Translations under genes and position numbers: made by a program
In this document: positions 1-12,500 of the stretch, in pieces
Layout: each line of letters begins with the position of its first letter
How positions within the stretch are numbered: position 1 is the first letter of the stretch
Source of the DNA: Branchiostoma floridae
Lineage: Eukaryota; Chordata; Leptocardii; Amphioxiformes; Branchiostomatidae
Assembly (NCBI RefSeq): GCF_000003815.2
Contig: NC_049979.1
Coordinates: 19,645,654-19,709,653 of the forward strand
DNA: 64,000 bases
Direction of reading: 5' to 3'
The notes under the pieces: model-generated
What the model was told of the DNA's origin: nothing
What the model saw: the letters and a program-made list of their open reading frames with translations, nothing else
Databases searched by the model: none

Positions 1-189
1 TACATATATTATGTCTAATGATATATTTTCATTTTTACTGGCTATCTGAGCAATACATGCTTACGTTCTATCATTCAGTCAACCCTTTAATATAATGTAT
101 TCTACCAGGTCAAAGGTTACAAAAGCGGTGCGGAATTTCGCTCACAATTTTTCAGCTGCGTTTTTTAGTTCCTCAAAATCATTTCCACC

Positions 190-208
190 ATGAACTCCCA
201 TGATATCG
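190..208 (+). CDS. ZNRD2: ZNRD2 coding exon 1, only 19 nt
   Basis: The coding part is six codons plus one base, ending ATATCG before GTAAGTACT. It was found by asking which upstream donor could supply the missing first base of the Asp codon at the start of exon 2. The resulting N-terminus ends in an Asp-rich DPDDYDW, comparable with the acidic VDDFSW start of human ZNRD2. An automatic ORF search would miss it. Confidence 0.8.
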
Positions 209-3200
209 GTAAGTACTGTTTTGAAGTTATAACATAAGAGCTTCAGCATCAACCTTATAAGTGTTTGGCAAGGTTGTGTGTGATTCTGAACTGATGATAT
301 GAAGAAATTTGAAGTTCTCTCCCAGAGGCCAGACCATGTGTCCGACAAATAGAATTTCATGTACGCTGTGGCTATTGACACACTCAGTGTGCCAATAGCC
401 AAACAGGCTATTGACACACCGAGATGCCAGCCAGCCAATCAGAGCTTGTAACATGACTTTCCGACGCAAGTATACAAAAGGAACGGGTTCCGCACTGGTG
501 TTCCAGTGCTAAATCAATGGGTCGAATCGGCCTCAGCACTGGTTTTCCAGTGCTGAAGAAACGTCAGCACTGGTTTTCCATTGCTGAACGGCCTTGTTCG
601 AGTGCTGAAGCTCCCTCAGCACTGGAATTCCAGTGCTGAACCCAATGCGAGCACTGGATTTCCAGTGCTGAACTTCTCTGAGCACTGGTTTTCCAGTGCT
701 GAACTGCCGTCAGCACTCGGGTACCAGTGCTGAACTCGCGGCAGAGGTCATTCAGCACTGGTTACCCAGTGCTGAAACCGCCGTCAGCACTGGAACCGAG
801 TGCTGATATACAAAAGTAACGGGTTCAGCACTGGATTTACCAGTGCTCGGGAACTTTTCAGCACTGGAAGACCAGTGCTGTAAAAACTTCAGCTCTGGGC
901 TTCCAGTGCTGACGTTTATAAAGCACTGGAACGTTCCAGTGCTGAACGTAATATTCGTGTACTAGTAGCATGCGTCCGTACGGCTGTCAGTTATTTCCTT
1001 TAGACTTAGGTATATCTATGCGTGTTATTTAATCTCCAAGCAGATCTTGCGTGGCACTAGCTTTTACTAGCTTTAGACTAGAGTAGACACTTGTGATATT
1101 GTTAATTGTGTATGCAGTTAATGGCACTCAAGTTTCTTTTCTTTTGGTCAATTGATACAAAAATTTTAAATGAACAAATCACATATTCTATACTTGTGGC
1201 AAAGTAGTGTCTTTTTAGTCAGAGGTAGACAACTAACAGTTGGTCTATCTGTGTGGTAAAAAGATCGCTTGTTTTTTTTTTTTTTACAAAGAATAGGTAG
1301 TTACAGGTGGACGACACATTCTGCTGGGTGTGCCAATAGCCTCGCTCATCATTAATGTATGTTGTGAAACCATCACCACTGTCACTATCATTCTATCTTT
1401 CTGTGTAGACACCAAGTACTAATGTGCTAACACCTCTCTTTGGACAATGATTGTAGCACCGCTCTAGGTGATAAATTTCTAAATTCTGACTCATGCTTAG
1501 AGGTCAGACTGACACAAACAAAAACACTGTTATTCATAATCATACAGTTTACTCTGGCCTGTTACTTTTAGTATAGAATTCCATTGCTTCAAGCAGGTGT
1601 TGGGTGGGACCAAACTGTTGTGTATTCCTTTCAAAATATTTATCCTCCCCAATCTCTGCTTTGAGATAGCATACATGCCCCTCACCTATACATGTTTGAT
1701 GGGAGCGGGGGTATGAGCCTGTGCGCATCAGGTCATCCCTACTATTCTCAATATAAAAGTGTGTTGGATTATTTTCGTACAGGTTTGACATTATGAGACT
1801 GGCTTCCCCGTACACAGAACCAAATGATCACTTCTGACATGATGTTTCCTTTTTATTTTTAACTACCAGACCCAGATGATTATGATTGGCAGCCGCCATC
1901 AGAGGCTGACTTGAAGGTGATCGAGGCACGTCGTGAACGTAACGACCAGATCAGTAAGCGGATGGGAGACTATCTCCTGAAGGGGTGGAAGATGCTGGGT
2001 ACAAACTGTGAGGAGTGTGGGGTGAGTATTCTGATGTCCTAATGCTACATAATGGTTCAATACATCAGGGGATTTTCTCAAGAGGAAATGAAAGGGGGTG
2101 CTGCACACTCATGCTCTAACTACACTACCACCTTACCCAGAGCAGATTCTCTGAAAAGCTAGTAGGTCACATGTGGCCATATGTGTCCTCAATTATGACC
2201 GCTCTTATTGTAAGAAGCCATACAAATTACAATACTGGGGAAGGGGCCAAATTTACACCATCCCCCCACTCCCTTGCACTTCCATACAATTCTTTTTTTA
2301 CAAAAAAAACCTCTAATATACTACCTGGGCATAATGTCAGTGATTAATCAAATTTCTTCCTGAATAGTTGAGTTTTGTTTCATAATTACAATCACAGATA
2401 CCAATGTACATAACTCATCTGTATATTTACCATATCTGTTCCCTGTAGTGTATTCTGCTGAGGGACAAGCAGGGAGCTGACTACTGTGTTGCCTGTAATG
2501 AACTTGAATCTGATCATGACAAGGATAATCCAGGTGAGGAGATAATGGCCTTTGTGCTGTACTGTCTGTGTTTGTTTATTTTTGTAGTCACATAGTCTGT
2601 GCTAGTGTTAAATTGACATTGTATTGGAGTTTAGCTTGTCTTAGACTTATAATTTTGCAATTCTCTGGCATTTTGTCAAGTCTCTTGACTTGACAAATTG
2701 CCAGAGAAAGGCAAAAGGTCATATGCAAATTTTGAGTCTCAAACTAAAATATTCAGATTTCCAAAAACTTTGCCCTGAACCTACAGTATTGAATGTATGT
2801 TATGCATACATTACTTTTCTGGCAATGCCAGCATTTGTAGAGTGGAAAAAAGAGACAAAGGAAAGGGCTTCAGACTTCTCAAGAAGTTTTTATCATGATT
2901 TTAAGCAAACTTCTTGGAATTTTTCTTGATCCAGCGGTGAATGAGGAGGCAGCTAGAGGACTGCATCGAGAGGCCCAGTATGCCACAGCAGCCAAGGACC
3001 TGGCTTCCTCTTCACAAGAACATGTCATCAACCATGTGGCCTCACCGCCAAGAAACGTCACCCAGCAGGAAGATACCGTGCCAAGGAACAGACTCGTTTC
3101 GGCAAATCCAATAGCCGTTGTGTCCAGCGCGCCGCAACAGGTCAGCTCGGCCAGTCAGAGCCATGCATACTCACCGACAGAGGCTGCTGGCGAATGGGGA

Positions 3201-3362
3201 GAGCTGACAGAAGTGGCAGGCATGTCGGTAGAGGCCGTTCAGAAGAAACTGTCATGGGCAACTGAAGAGTTAGGAAAGACCTCCTCAATAGAGAATAGCA
3301 TTCAACTCTGCATATTGATAAAGGCTTGTGCAGAAGCATTGATAGCATTGAAAAAGATGTAG
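190..3362 (+). CDS. ZNRD2: ZNRD2 / SSSCA1 zinc ribbon protein, four coding exons
   Basis: Coding exons fit at 190-208, 1870-2021, 2449-2533 and 2935-3362, giving 227 residues (human about 199). The start ATG at 190 has a good context (CCACCATGA). This exon codes MNSHDI and leaves one G; the donor is GTAAGT, and exon 2 completes GAC, so the join reads MNSHDIDPDDYDW. Exon 2 carries the family signature RRERNDQISKRMGDYLL (about residues 24-40). A CxxC (NCEEC) and a second CxxC (YCVAC) about 15 residues on form the zinc ribbon, split by the exon 2/3 border. After a low-complexity Ser/Ala/Gln linker, the conserved C-terminal block SWATEELG...SIQLC..IKACAEAL ends at TAG 3360-3362. ZNRD2 is a small autoantigen (p27) in vertebrates whose molecular role is poorly defined. 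The four phases (1,0,1) agree across all joins. The downstream neighbour FAM89 is tail to tail. Confidence 0.93.
492..945. repeat. Array of about 14 short palindromes (TCAGCACTGG-N4-CCAGTGCTGA)
   Basis: Each unit is an inverted repeat with arms CAGCACTGG and CCAGTGCTG around a 2-6 nt centre, and neighbouring units are about 30-40 bp apart. Units begin near 492, 533, 564, 595 (half unit), 616, 650, 680, 710, 752, 784, 825, 858, 889 and 921. Arms are conserved while the spacers between units are not. A longer block, TATACAAAAG(G/T)AACGGGTTC followed by a unit, occurs at about 472 and again at about 807, so there is a second-order repeat of about 335 bp. The array lies wholly inside ZNRD2 intron 1, so it should be transcribed as a string of hairpins. 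Confidence 0.93.
1549..1815 (-). other. Open frame of 88 codons, unrecognised, antisense in ZNRD2 intron 1
   Basis: The frame is hydrophilic and not low-complexity; it ends NRPE then TAA. It has no ATG at its 5' end (the first codon at 1815 is GTG) and a TGA lies just upstream in frame. It would therefore have to be an internal or terminal exon, or a decayed gene piece. A possible acceptor (GTCAG near 1836) lies upstream but would include that TGA. I do not recognise a family. It may simply be chance. Confidence 0.2.
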
Positions 3363-3640
3363 AAAAGATAGGAGCAGTACAGAAGCAGTTATTGTGTAAC
3401 AATACCACCTTGTTGTAGTCTATAAGGCCAGTCAATGTTGATTGTTATCTGACAATGACAATCACTCAATTTCAAACCCTTACTTGTAGTACCATGTTTT
3501 GGTGCTAGGTGGTGCTGCTGCATCACAATGCATGTAAGTGTAATAGTACAACTTGAAGGTGTATGTGTGCTATTCACATTATGTTTTTGTTTACACACCA
3601 CACCTGGACAGTAGAAAGCCTATAAATTGTTCATTACTAG

Positions 3641-3646
3641 AATAAA
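3641..3646 (+). terminator. Candidate ZNRD2 polyadenylation signal
   Basis: AATAAA lies 279 nt after the ZNRD2 stop. A second AATAAA is at 3857-3862. Either could serve; neither can be proved from sequence alone. Confidence 0.45.
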
Positions 3647-4865
3647 ATATCTCCAGATAGGTTCAGTTATGGTCCTTGTGTTGCATCTTTTAAGTCAATT
3701 AAAGATAAAATTGCAGTGAAAGACCAGCTTACACTCTTGATGCTACCCACAGCTTTAACATTTGCAGTTCAACATCAATGCCTTACCATTCATGCCTTTG
3801 TGTCAAATGTACATTGTATGCTGTGTGCAGTACTGTAGTTTTCCTGGTTGGTCAAAAATAAAATCTCTTTTTTGATATACTTCTTCATTTCATTCTGCCT
3901 GACAGATGGCAAACAAAATTCAAGAGATGCATTCTTACCAGGAGGATACTCTTTCTCGATTTAACCAGTTTTACAACAATCCTAAATTTTCAAGCAATGG
4001 GGTAATCCAGTATGCCTGACACCTATACAGGCTATACGAGGAGCCCGGGAATTGAAGGTATGTTTCCAACAGAGTATATTTTTAAAAAATAGCCTGGACC
4101 CCTAAAACCAGGATTCAGTCAATTTAGCCACCTTTGAACAATTTCATATAAACGTTGTTTTGGATCTCATAACCCAAGTAAGCAGGAAAGCTATAATTAT
4201 ACTTGGAAATATGAAACCTACCATTGACCTATACTGATGTAAGAGCACGTTTCTATGCCACAGAAAGTGGGACAAACAAGCTAGGAATAGCTCAGTGCTA
4301 TGCAAGTGTCTGTGCTCATTACATCTGTATGAAAAGATGCTGCTGTCTGTGGGATTCAGGCAAGCAATATAGAGAAAACATTGGCAGAGTGTCAGGAGAT
4401 ATTCATAGCTTTTTATTTTCAGCTTTGCAAAGCCATCCCAAAACAGCGACTTTGAATTCATGGTTGGAGGCACCATCACATATTCATTGTAGATTTTTTT
4501 ACCGTAGGATTTTTGTGATGACTCGTATGATGACCATCAAAGGCTGCATTTTATTGGACACATACAAAAGGACCCTAATTCGCCATCTTTAATGCACAGT
4601 ACAGAATGTTTGCGGGCCCTTATGTCGTTGTCATTGCTTTTTCTTTCCAGGATTCATGGTGAATCCCCTTGCTGAATTCAGGTTTTAAATACATCAACTA
4701 CTCTCATGTATAGGAGTACCCCCCAATTCATGTATTCAACCTATTAAGCTCTTAAAAATTTATGAAATGTAAAAAATGTGACTAAAAACTTAACTCCCTT
4801 TTACCAGCTTGACCTACATAGAACATGTACCAACATACAGGAACTCCAAACATGCTTTAGAAGTG

Positions 4866-4871
4866 TTTATT
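4866..4871 (-). terminator. Candidate FAM89 polyadenylation signal
   Basis: TTTATT on the + strand reads AATAAA on the - strand, about 1.66 kb downstream of the FAM89 stop codon. Nearer candidates were not obvious, but the choice is a guess. Confidence 0.3.
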
Positions 4872-6531
4872 CTAAAACAATGTAACGGTACAGAAAGCAC
4901 ATCCAAATAAATAGGAGCCAATAAACATGTCACAGTAAATAAAAAAAAGGTTGCTTGTACTTAACAAGGAAACTGTTGTTCTTTACAATGTGGCCATTTC
5001 TTACATAGACAAAGATGTAACGTTTAATACAATCATGCAGTGATAGCAGGTATATATTTAAAGTATTTATATCTTTACAATACAAGGTTAAGGTTTAATG
5101 CTAAATTGCACCTTTTTGATGATTGTACCCAACTTTACTGCCTAATACCACATGAAACTTTTATACCATCTGCGTTATTAACAAGACATTTTCACATACA
5201 TGTAAAAATGCAGCATTCAGTAAACAAGTGAACAACATACAGCAACATGGACTACAACAATGTCCAAACCTTTTTAAACAAGGTTGCACCAAAAAGCCCT
5301 TTCTAATGCAACTGTACAATCCTAGAGTACTATATATGAGTGTATGGGATAAATAAGTTGCATTTTTTAACCCTTTCGAATTATGGCAGTTTTTGAGCAG
5401 TCAGCCAATTTAACACAGCATTTTGCTATATTTTGACGAGATAACTTCCATACAACAAATACAACAAAAAAGTTGTTATTATATGGCAGTTTGCTCTGGA
5501 TATCAAAGTATTCTCAGAGTTAACATCAAAATAAGATCAGAGGTCTGAATGAAAATTGCTGTCCACTGTTCCCATACTTATGCTACATATGATCCCAACA
5601 GGCTCTGGAACTTACACATGAAAAGTGATTTCATGCATTACATCAATGTTTTGGCATGGACAGAAACACCCATCCTTGGCACCCATCAGTGATCACATTA
5701 TGGCCACTCGGAGGATACAAACTGTGTGGCAACTGTTAGATATGTCGCATCATTTATACCTTACAACCTATCCTCTACCACTACACTGTCTTCAGTATAG
5801 GACCTGATAGAAAAAAGTACAAAATACGCACCATTTTTAGAATATTTCTGCACACAGGCAACAATACATGTACAAAGCACCTAGTACTTGTACACCTGCA
5901 ACATTGTTATTATTCTTGTTAATACAACAGAGTGGTCTGCATGATACAAAATCTATAACATTTATACAAGACTACCAGAAGCCTTTTTCCCATCCTTAAG
6001 CGCCTTTAAAGACCATCAAGGAGGCATAATCTTATCTTAACACAAATCTTAAAATGTTCTGTCTGGAAGACATAGTATATATAGTTGTATTTATAGCAGT
6101 ATGTATAAAAGATGGCAGATAAAAAGATTCTAGCTAACTCTGCAACCTTGTAAATGTTGACAACTACCTTCTACTCATGAGCTCCATCAGGCAACTACAA
6201 TGTACATAACCCTCTACATAAATATGCTTTAAAGCAGATATTTCTATAAAACAGACTTAACATACAATGTACTGGCTTATCATAACAGAACTTTTGATAC
6301 AAATCCTTAACTAGACACACAGTTTAACGCTTGGGGCCTGCCCTGCCCTGGCTTACGAGGGTTTCCAGTTGCAACTGTGCTTCTCCATATTTACAGTCAT
6401 GACCATTAGACAAAATACCGGTACTCTACGTGGAAGACACTGAGATGCGTTCTCTTATTCAACACAGTCACAATCATCTTTTATACATGTCTGGTGCTAG
6501 TAAAGATGAACAAGTATAGCCCAGCTGTCCA

Positions 6532-9500
6532 CTACACATGATTGGATCCGTTCAACTGGCTGTAGATGTCACTCCATCTGATACCCAGCCCAGGAGAAAC
6601 TACACTTCGCGATGACATAAAGTCTCCCAAGAAATCGTCCTCGTCTTTCATGTCGTTCTTGATGTTGTCCTTGATATGGTCAATGTCCGATTCAAAGACT
6701 TCTGTTTCATCTTCCTCTTCTTCATCTTCGTCATCCTCCTCTCTGCTGTCCTCGTGGATGGTGTGGTCGTACAGTCTTGAGTCCATGCTGAAGGAGCCGC
6801 TCTCCGAGGTGGGTTCTCCGATGGACTGTTTCACCTCCTGGATGCCTTCGTACAGCGACCACAGTTTACACAACAGCGAAACGTCCATCTGTCGCAGGCC
6901 AATCTGCAACGGCAGGAAAAAAAATTTAATTCATGTGAAAATTGTGGGTTTTACAACATTGACACACTAGCTCATGACAAGTAGGGTTTACAATAAGATC
7001 ATTTAACAATTGGTGGTTTAAAGTCTTTGGATACACTGTACTGTATCAACAGTAAAGTAAACAGTGGGAAGGTTAAAACTCCCCTCAGGTCATTCTAAAT
7101 GTTTAACCAACTGCATAATGACAACACAGACTCCCTTTAACACATTTAATCCCGTGTTTGGATAACCAGACTGACCTAGAACCCCTCACTTTTGAATATG
7201 TCATCCTCAAGGGTGAGACCAGATTGACAGAAAGGCTGACAGCACACATGTTGTACTTTTCACTTTTTAACAAGTAGTCCTGGGGGAATAGGAATGTTGA
7301 CAGAGTAAATTGACAACACACACATGCCAAGGACACACTGCAGGGTAATTGATTGCACAGAGCTCCTTGTAGACACTTCTTACAAGGTAAGGTCTCCCAG
7401 ATTAATGGAGGGTCCATGAGATTGAAGAGGTGCTGGGATTGCTTTGACATTGACGGTGGAACTAAAGACAAAACAAACACTGAGATTTACAACTTCTCCA
7501 TGTAAATACCAAGCTCAGCACCCTATACAAGGCAGCGCCCACCACAAACAGTTTAAGGCAGGCATAACATCCTTTGAACAGGTAAAAATAAGACTAAACC
7601 AAAACACAACGACAAAAGCCAACCTGTTTATGGAAGGACATGGTTACTTCTAGTCCACTGCTGCCTTTCAGTAAGGATTTGTAGTAAGAGAAACAAATAA
7701 ACATCCCCCAAGTTGAAGAACCAGTATCTGGTGACCACCTAGCTACACTCGTATATAGTGATGGGGCATTATGGAGGATATCTCCGAAAGTCAAGGATAT
7801 AACAATAAAATACTATAGCATAGAACCCGTAAATTGAAAATGCTGATAGTCACATAGTAGAATGTAGGGCATTTTTTATTTGCTGACAACAAGGAGGTAC
7901 TCCTTGCTGACAAGAAATAGGGATTTCCAATTAAGGCAAATAAACATAACTCTTATCATGTCCCCCTATGGACTTTGCTATCACCACCCTAGAGTGCTAG
8001 CTATAGGTTTTCAAGATGGTGCCAGCTTTCTACATGTAGTAGTCCTGTACTGTGTCAATCAACATTCACTTCATCAGGCTCCAACTTATCTTAGCAAACT
8101 CAAAACAGTCAGAGAAACCTTACAACACAAAGGCTAATTGTCAAAACAGCGATCCTAGGAAAAGTAAAACTACCTGTATGTAAAATAACTTGAGGTTAGA
8201 GATACTCTCACTCAGGCTACCTGTCTGGGTCAACAGTCTGTGTGTGCACAGCGTTAAGAACCTGTGTAAACATTTACTGACTGGCTGGATGAGATTGTAA
8301 GCCTGAAGTAACAATAGTGAGGGAAACCCCTCCCTTCCTCTTCTGGGTGATCTCCCTGATTACTATATACACACCTGTTTTTCTCATCTTACAGGACCAA
8401 CACATATCTCAGGAGGATGATACCTTCCTCTCTGCCCCCCACCCCACCATATACACATCTGCAATTTCTAAATTGGTTTGATGGTAGGGTAGCATTTACA
8501 TGTAGAATAAAAATTGTACAAAGAGTATGTTTATCATTTCTGCAGTTTGATCAAATCCAAAACCTTTCCTATACTAGTAAATAGTTTAATGTAGGTAAAT
8601 CTAGCTGCAGACACACTGGCATATTTTTTAAGACTCAGAACATACATACTGTACACACCTGCAACCTATAACTGTTCTGTCTAATATGGTGTGTGAAACA
8701 AGCTATCCAAGGTCTGGTTTGTAACACAAATAACAAGAAAAAGATATTCCCTCTGGTCACACTTAGTGCTATCACACCATCAACTTGTGTAAAACAAAAG
8801 CTAATGCACTCTCAGTCTCAGCTAGCCCTGTACTGTTGTAATGGGCTTGTGTTATGATTATACCTTATATTATATGCAGTGTGGAAGAAGAAAGGCCATA
8901 CTTATAAACATACTTTTAAACAAACAATGAATGAATTGGCAAAACAAATTGAGACAAACAATTTCCAAAAGCATGCTTCATTTCCGAATGAACCTTGTTT
9001 GATACATGCATGAGAGACATCCACTGTGCAATGCATGTGTCTCAAGAGCGCAAGGTCAAAAACATGTCCATTTGGCCTTGGTTGGAGACGCACCATTTCA
9101 TCTGAAAAGATGTTTAGCTAAGATACCCCCCTCCCCCATATAAACACAGGTGCAGCCCTTTTTTGTCAATGTCAGGGCCAATTCTACCAAAAAACAGCGA
9201 AGTTATCTGGCAATTCAGTCGTTATGGTGAGAAGCAAAAACTCTAGCCTAAATCTGTACCCGCCGCCTCCACCATGGCATAACCTTGTGTTCAGTACAAT
9301 TTACAAAGGAAGGTACTCCAGCACTGCGTGGTAGTCATGGTAGTAAGAAATGTCCATGTCTTAAATCCTAGCTTAAACTTTTAAAGTTTCAGTCAAAGTG
9401 AGAGATTTGGTCAAGCCACCCTGCAACTTTTCATATAAAATGAGTCCCACATCAAAGGGGGGGGCCTGTTGTTTGTCCTCTTTAATACCTTACTCCCTAT

Positions 9501-12500
9501 AAACATGCTTAGATAGTGTATTGTGTGCAATCTGAGTTAAAGCCATTTGCAACATCTTTCCCAACATTATATACATGCATAGGGAATGAATAAAGACTAT
9601 ATTTGTAGATGTTAGCTGATGGTTTTGGAAACGTGCCTGGTAAGTTAGTGTAGCGTCAGTAAAGGCCACCCATTAGTGCCATTCCTTTCCGCCAAGAGTC
9701 GCTCCTCAACATTGCCCACATTCTCTTACACTTTGGTGACATTTGTGACATAGCTGCTAGTTTGTCCAACGGGCATTACGGTGCTAAGATCGACAACCTC
9801 TCAAAGCTATGTCATTTCACAGGTATGTGCTCGGGTAAATAATACACGTCTTCGCAAAAATCCGTGTCATCCGCATGGCTGAAGTCACATCTGCGAGGGG
9901 CACATTTCTTACCCCAGTGCCTGAAACAATCAAAATATTTCAACATACTTAGACATACCGTAATAGCTGGTTCAAGTGCCATTTCCTAATTTTCTTAACA
10001 TAATCAGGAACATTACACCAAATGTCATAAATTAGCTTTGTGTTGCTTCAGTATAATATAATTTTCCATTATCTAATGGTTTCAAAGAATGGAGTATCTT
10101 GAATAACAGTACAAGGCACACTAACTTGACTAAAGGGTAGACAAATTACTCCATACTATCTTGTTGAGTTGTCCCAAGACTAAATGAACATGTATATCAT
10201 GTAGGTCTCTACTTTCTATAATTGTAATTTCTGGGCATATGAAAAGCCTGTTGGTTGGGAGGAGCTATCCACATAAATGTACTCAAACTCATATTTATCC
10301 ATAGCTGCCAATAGTAAAATGGAGTGAGCTATTTTGTATACAGGCCCCGTTCTCCCCAGAATTTTTTAGTATAGTGGAGGGGCTGGCAAAAATAACCCGC
10401 ACCAACGCGCTGCACTTTCATGAAAATGGGTTCATTTTGCAATGACAGAGGGTGTCAAATACTACAAGTATAATATACTGTTGTTATTCATTTGTTGTGA
10501 AGTGGCAAAACTACTATTGTTTTGATCATCGCTCATTCACAAGTTTTTGCAGACAATGCTGACTGGAAAAGTGATGCCACTTGGTACAAAAATCTGTGAA
10601 TTGTCATTAATCTTAGCAAAACTAACAAAGAAAATAGGGAAGAAACACACTAAATTTGAAAAATAGTATAGTGGAGCTGGCTGAGAGTATAGTGGAGGGC
10701 CTCCCTTATTCCACTCTCTGGGGAGAACCCTGGTATACCTACTTCTACCTGTTAGACTAGACATACATTTTGTTTTTGTATTGATGCAATGCATTCAGAC
10801 TGACCCTCCACAAACTGACCTTTTTGCCCCGCATTTTATTTTACAGTGAATGGCCAGGATATTCACCTTTCCTTGGGTTAGCCCTAGGGTCAAAATGTCT
10901 CAACAGATGTCACTGCCCTCTCATCTTGACAAAGGATGAATGACGTCCATGAAAATGTCAGAATTAAATATCTTTGATACAAAAACCTCTCATGGAAAAG
11001 TGGGGAAAGACAGAGAAAAGAAAGGAAAAAACTTTTACAGTCCCTATGGCCAGTATATGGACACTCGGACAAACCTACATGTAATGAACAATTGGCCCAA
11101 AGCCGACAAAAACAGCTGGAAATGCATCTTAGCTGGCCTTTTCCTACTGATAGGCACCTGAATAACTGCAGAACTCTTTGATCTACAGCTTGAAAGTGAT
11201 CTGTAGAAATCAAAAACCACTGCAGACAGCTGCTCAAGCATTCAACAGGGATTAAGACAAAACCTTGGGTCTCTATGTCAACTTCAAATGTAATTTTGTT
11301 CCCTTCACAAAATTCACATGCCAGGAGGTCTTGCCACCTGATTGCCTGTCATTTATTTCTCTTCAAAATAAGAAATGAAAACAATTTTATCATCATCCTG
11401 TGTAGATGGCAGAAAACCCATGCATTATTATATAAAACTAAATATAATTTTGACTTAATTCTTGAATACTGCAATAAAGAAATTGGACAGTGACAAATAT
11501 CCCACATTCAAGATATAAAGATGAAATTATGAATCAATCACCTTTTGTATGAAAATGGTATATGGACATGTTTACTAATTTCTAAATCTGCAACATCAAT
11601 CATAGTGGTAGAATGTAGAGACGGTGACCGCTCTATGTTCCGAAATCTCCATGTTCCGAAATCTCTATGTTCCGAAATCTCTATGTTCCGAAATCTCTAT
11701 ATAAATGGTTCCTGCAGCCTGTGATATATTATATTCCGATATACTACATGTATGCAGGCGGCAGTCGAAGTGAGCGATCGTTGGGGAGGAACAGCCTACA
11801 TGTATCTAACACGGACCTTGGCAGCGTTTCATATTCTTAGATCAAATATCTTTGCCTTTTATTCTCATTTTATACAATTTGGGTGGACGAACTCCAACTC
11901 CATCGTAGTGTCAGACGAATTTTCGTCAAACTTGGGAAGCGCCATTTAGTGACCTGTAATGACCTCGCACCACCTTGATAGCATCGTATCGAAAATTTTT
12001 GACGAAGAATAAAAATATACTCTCATATTCATCAAAAATATATATTGATAACAAGTTACATAAACCAATAAATACATATAATGATGTATGCATACAAAGT
12101 AAACATTATTTTGAAATATACATATGCATACAAAGTAAACATTATTTTGAAATATACCTGCGATTATTCGCATTATACACGAGACCAGATAAATTGCGGT
12201 TAGAAAATTGTGCGTGTTTAGAAATGAAGACAATTTTCCGCTGAAATTTGCGATCGAGTTCAGATTCTGTTTCAGATAAACAGTTCAAAACCTCTCCATT
12301 GGCACAAGAGGGGAGTATTAGAAGAAGGTACATGATAAAACCAGAATTTGAATGTTTTCAGCACGGGGGACCACGCACGTGCACGCGACCGTCGGAATCG
12401 GGTCGGCGTTCAGGAAGGGTATCGGAACCTTAGTTTGTGGGCATGAGCTTAGTACGAGTTACTATAGACTTAAATACCATTCACGTTATATGTACATGAT

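Larger units (their letters stand above)
209..1869 (+). other. ZNRD2: ZNRD2 intron 1
   Basis: The 1661 nt intron runs from GTAAGTACT to CTACCAG. It contains the palindrome array at 492-945, a poly-T run near 1270, and on the opposite strand an 88-codon open frame (1549-1815) of uncertain meaning. No other gene was seen in it. Confidence 0.8.
3363..6531. other. ZNRD2-FAM89 intergenic interval with both 3' UTRs
   Basis: No coding signal was seen on either strand. The left part should be ZNRD2 3' UTR (poly-A signals at 3641 and 3857). The right part is probably FAM89 3' UTR: the first AATAAA on the - strand below the FAM89 stop that I noticed is at 4866-4871, which would give a 3' UTR of about 1.7 kb. 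The sequence between is AT-rich and unremarkable. Confidence 0.5.

Noticed and set aside
142-438. 98-codon - strand frame overlapping ZNRD2 exon 1
   Set aside because: It runs antisense through the ZNRD2 start codon and donor and has no domain; the + strand exon explains the conserved sequence better.
492-945. CRISPR array
   Set aside because: Repeats are palindromic throughout with short irregular spacers in a eukaryotic intron, and no cas genes are present.
6566-6970. 134-codon + strand frame rich in Ser
   Set aside because: Mirror of the acidic FAM89 exon 2 on the other strand.
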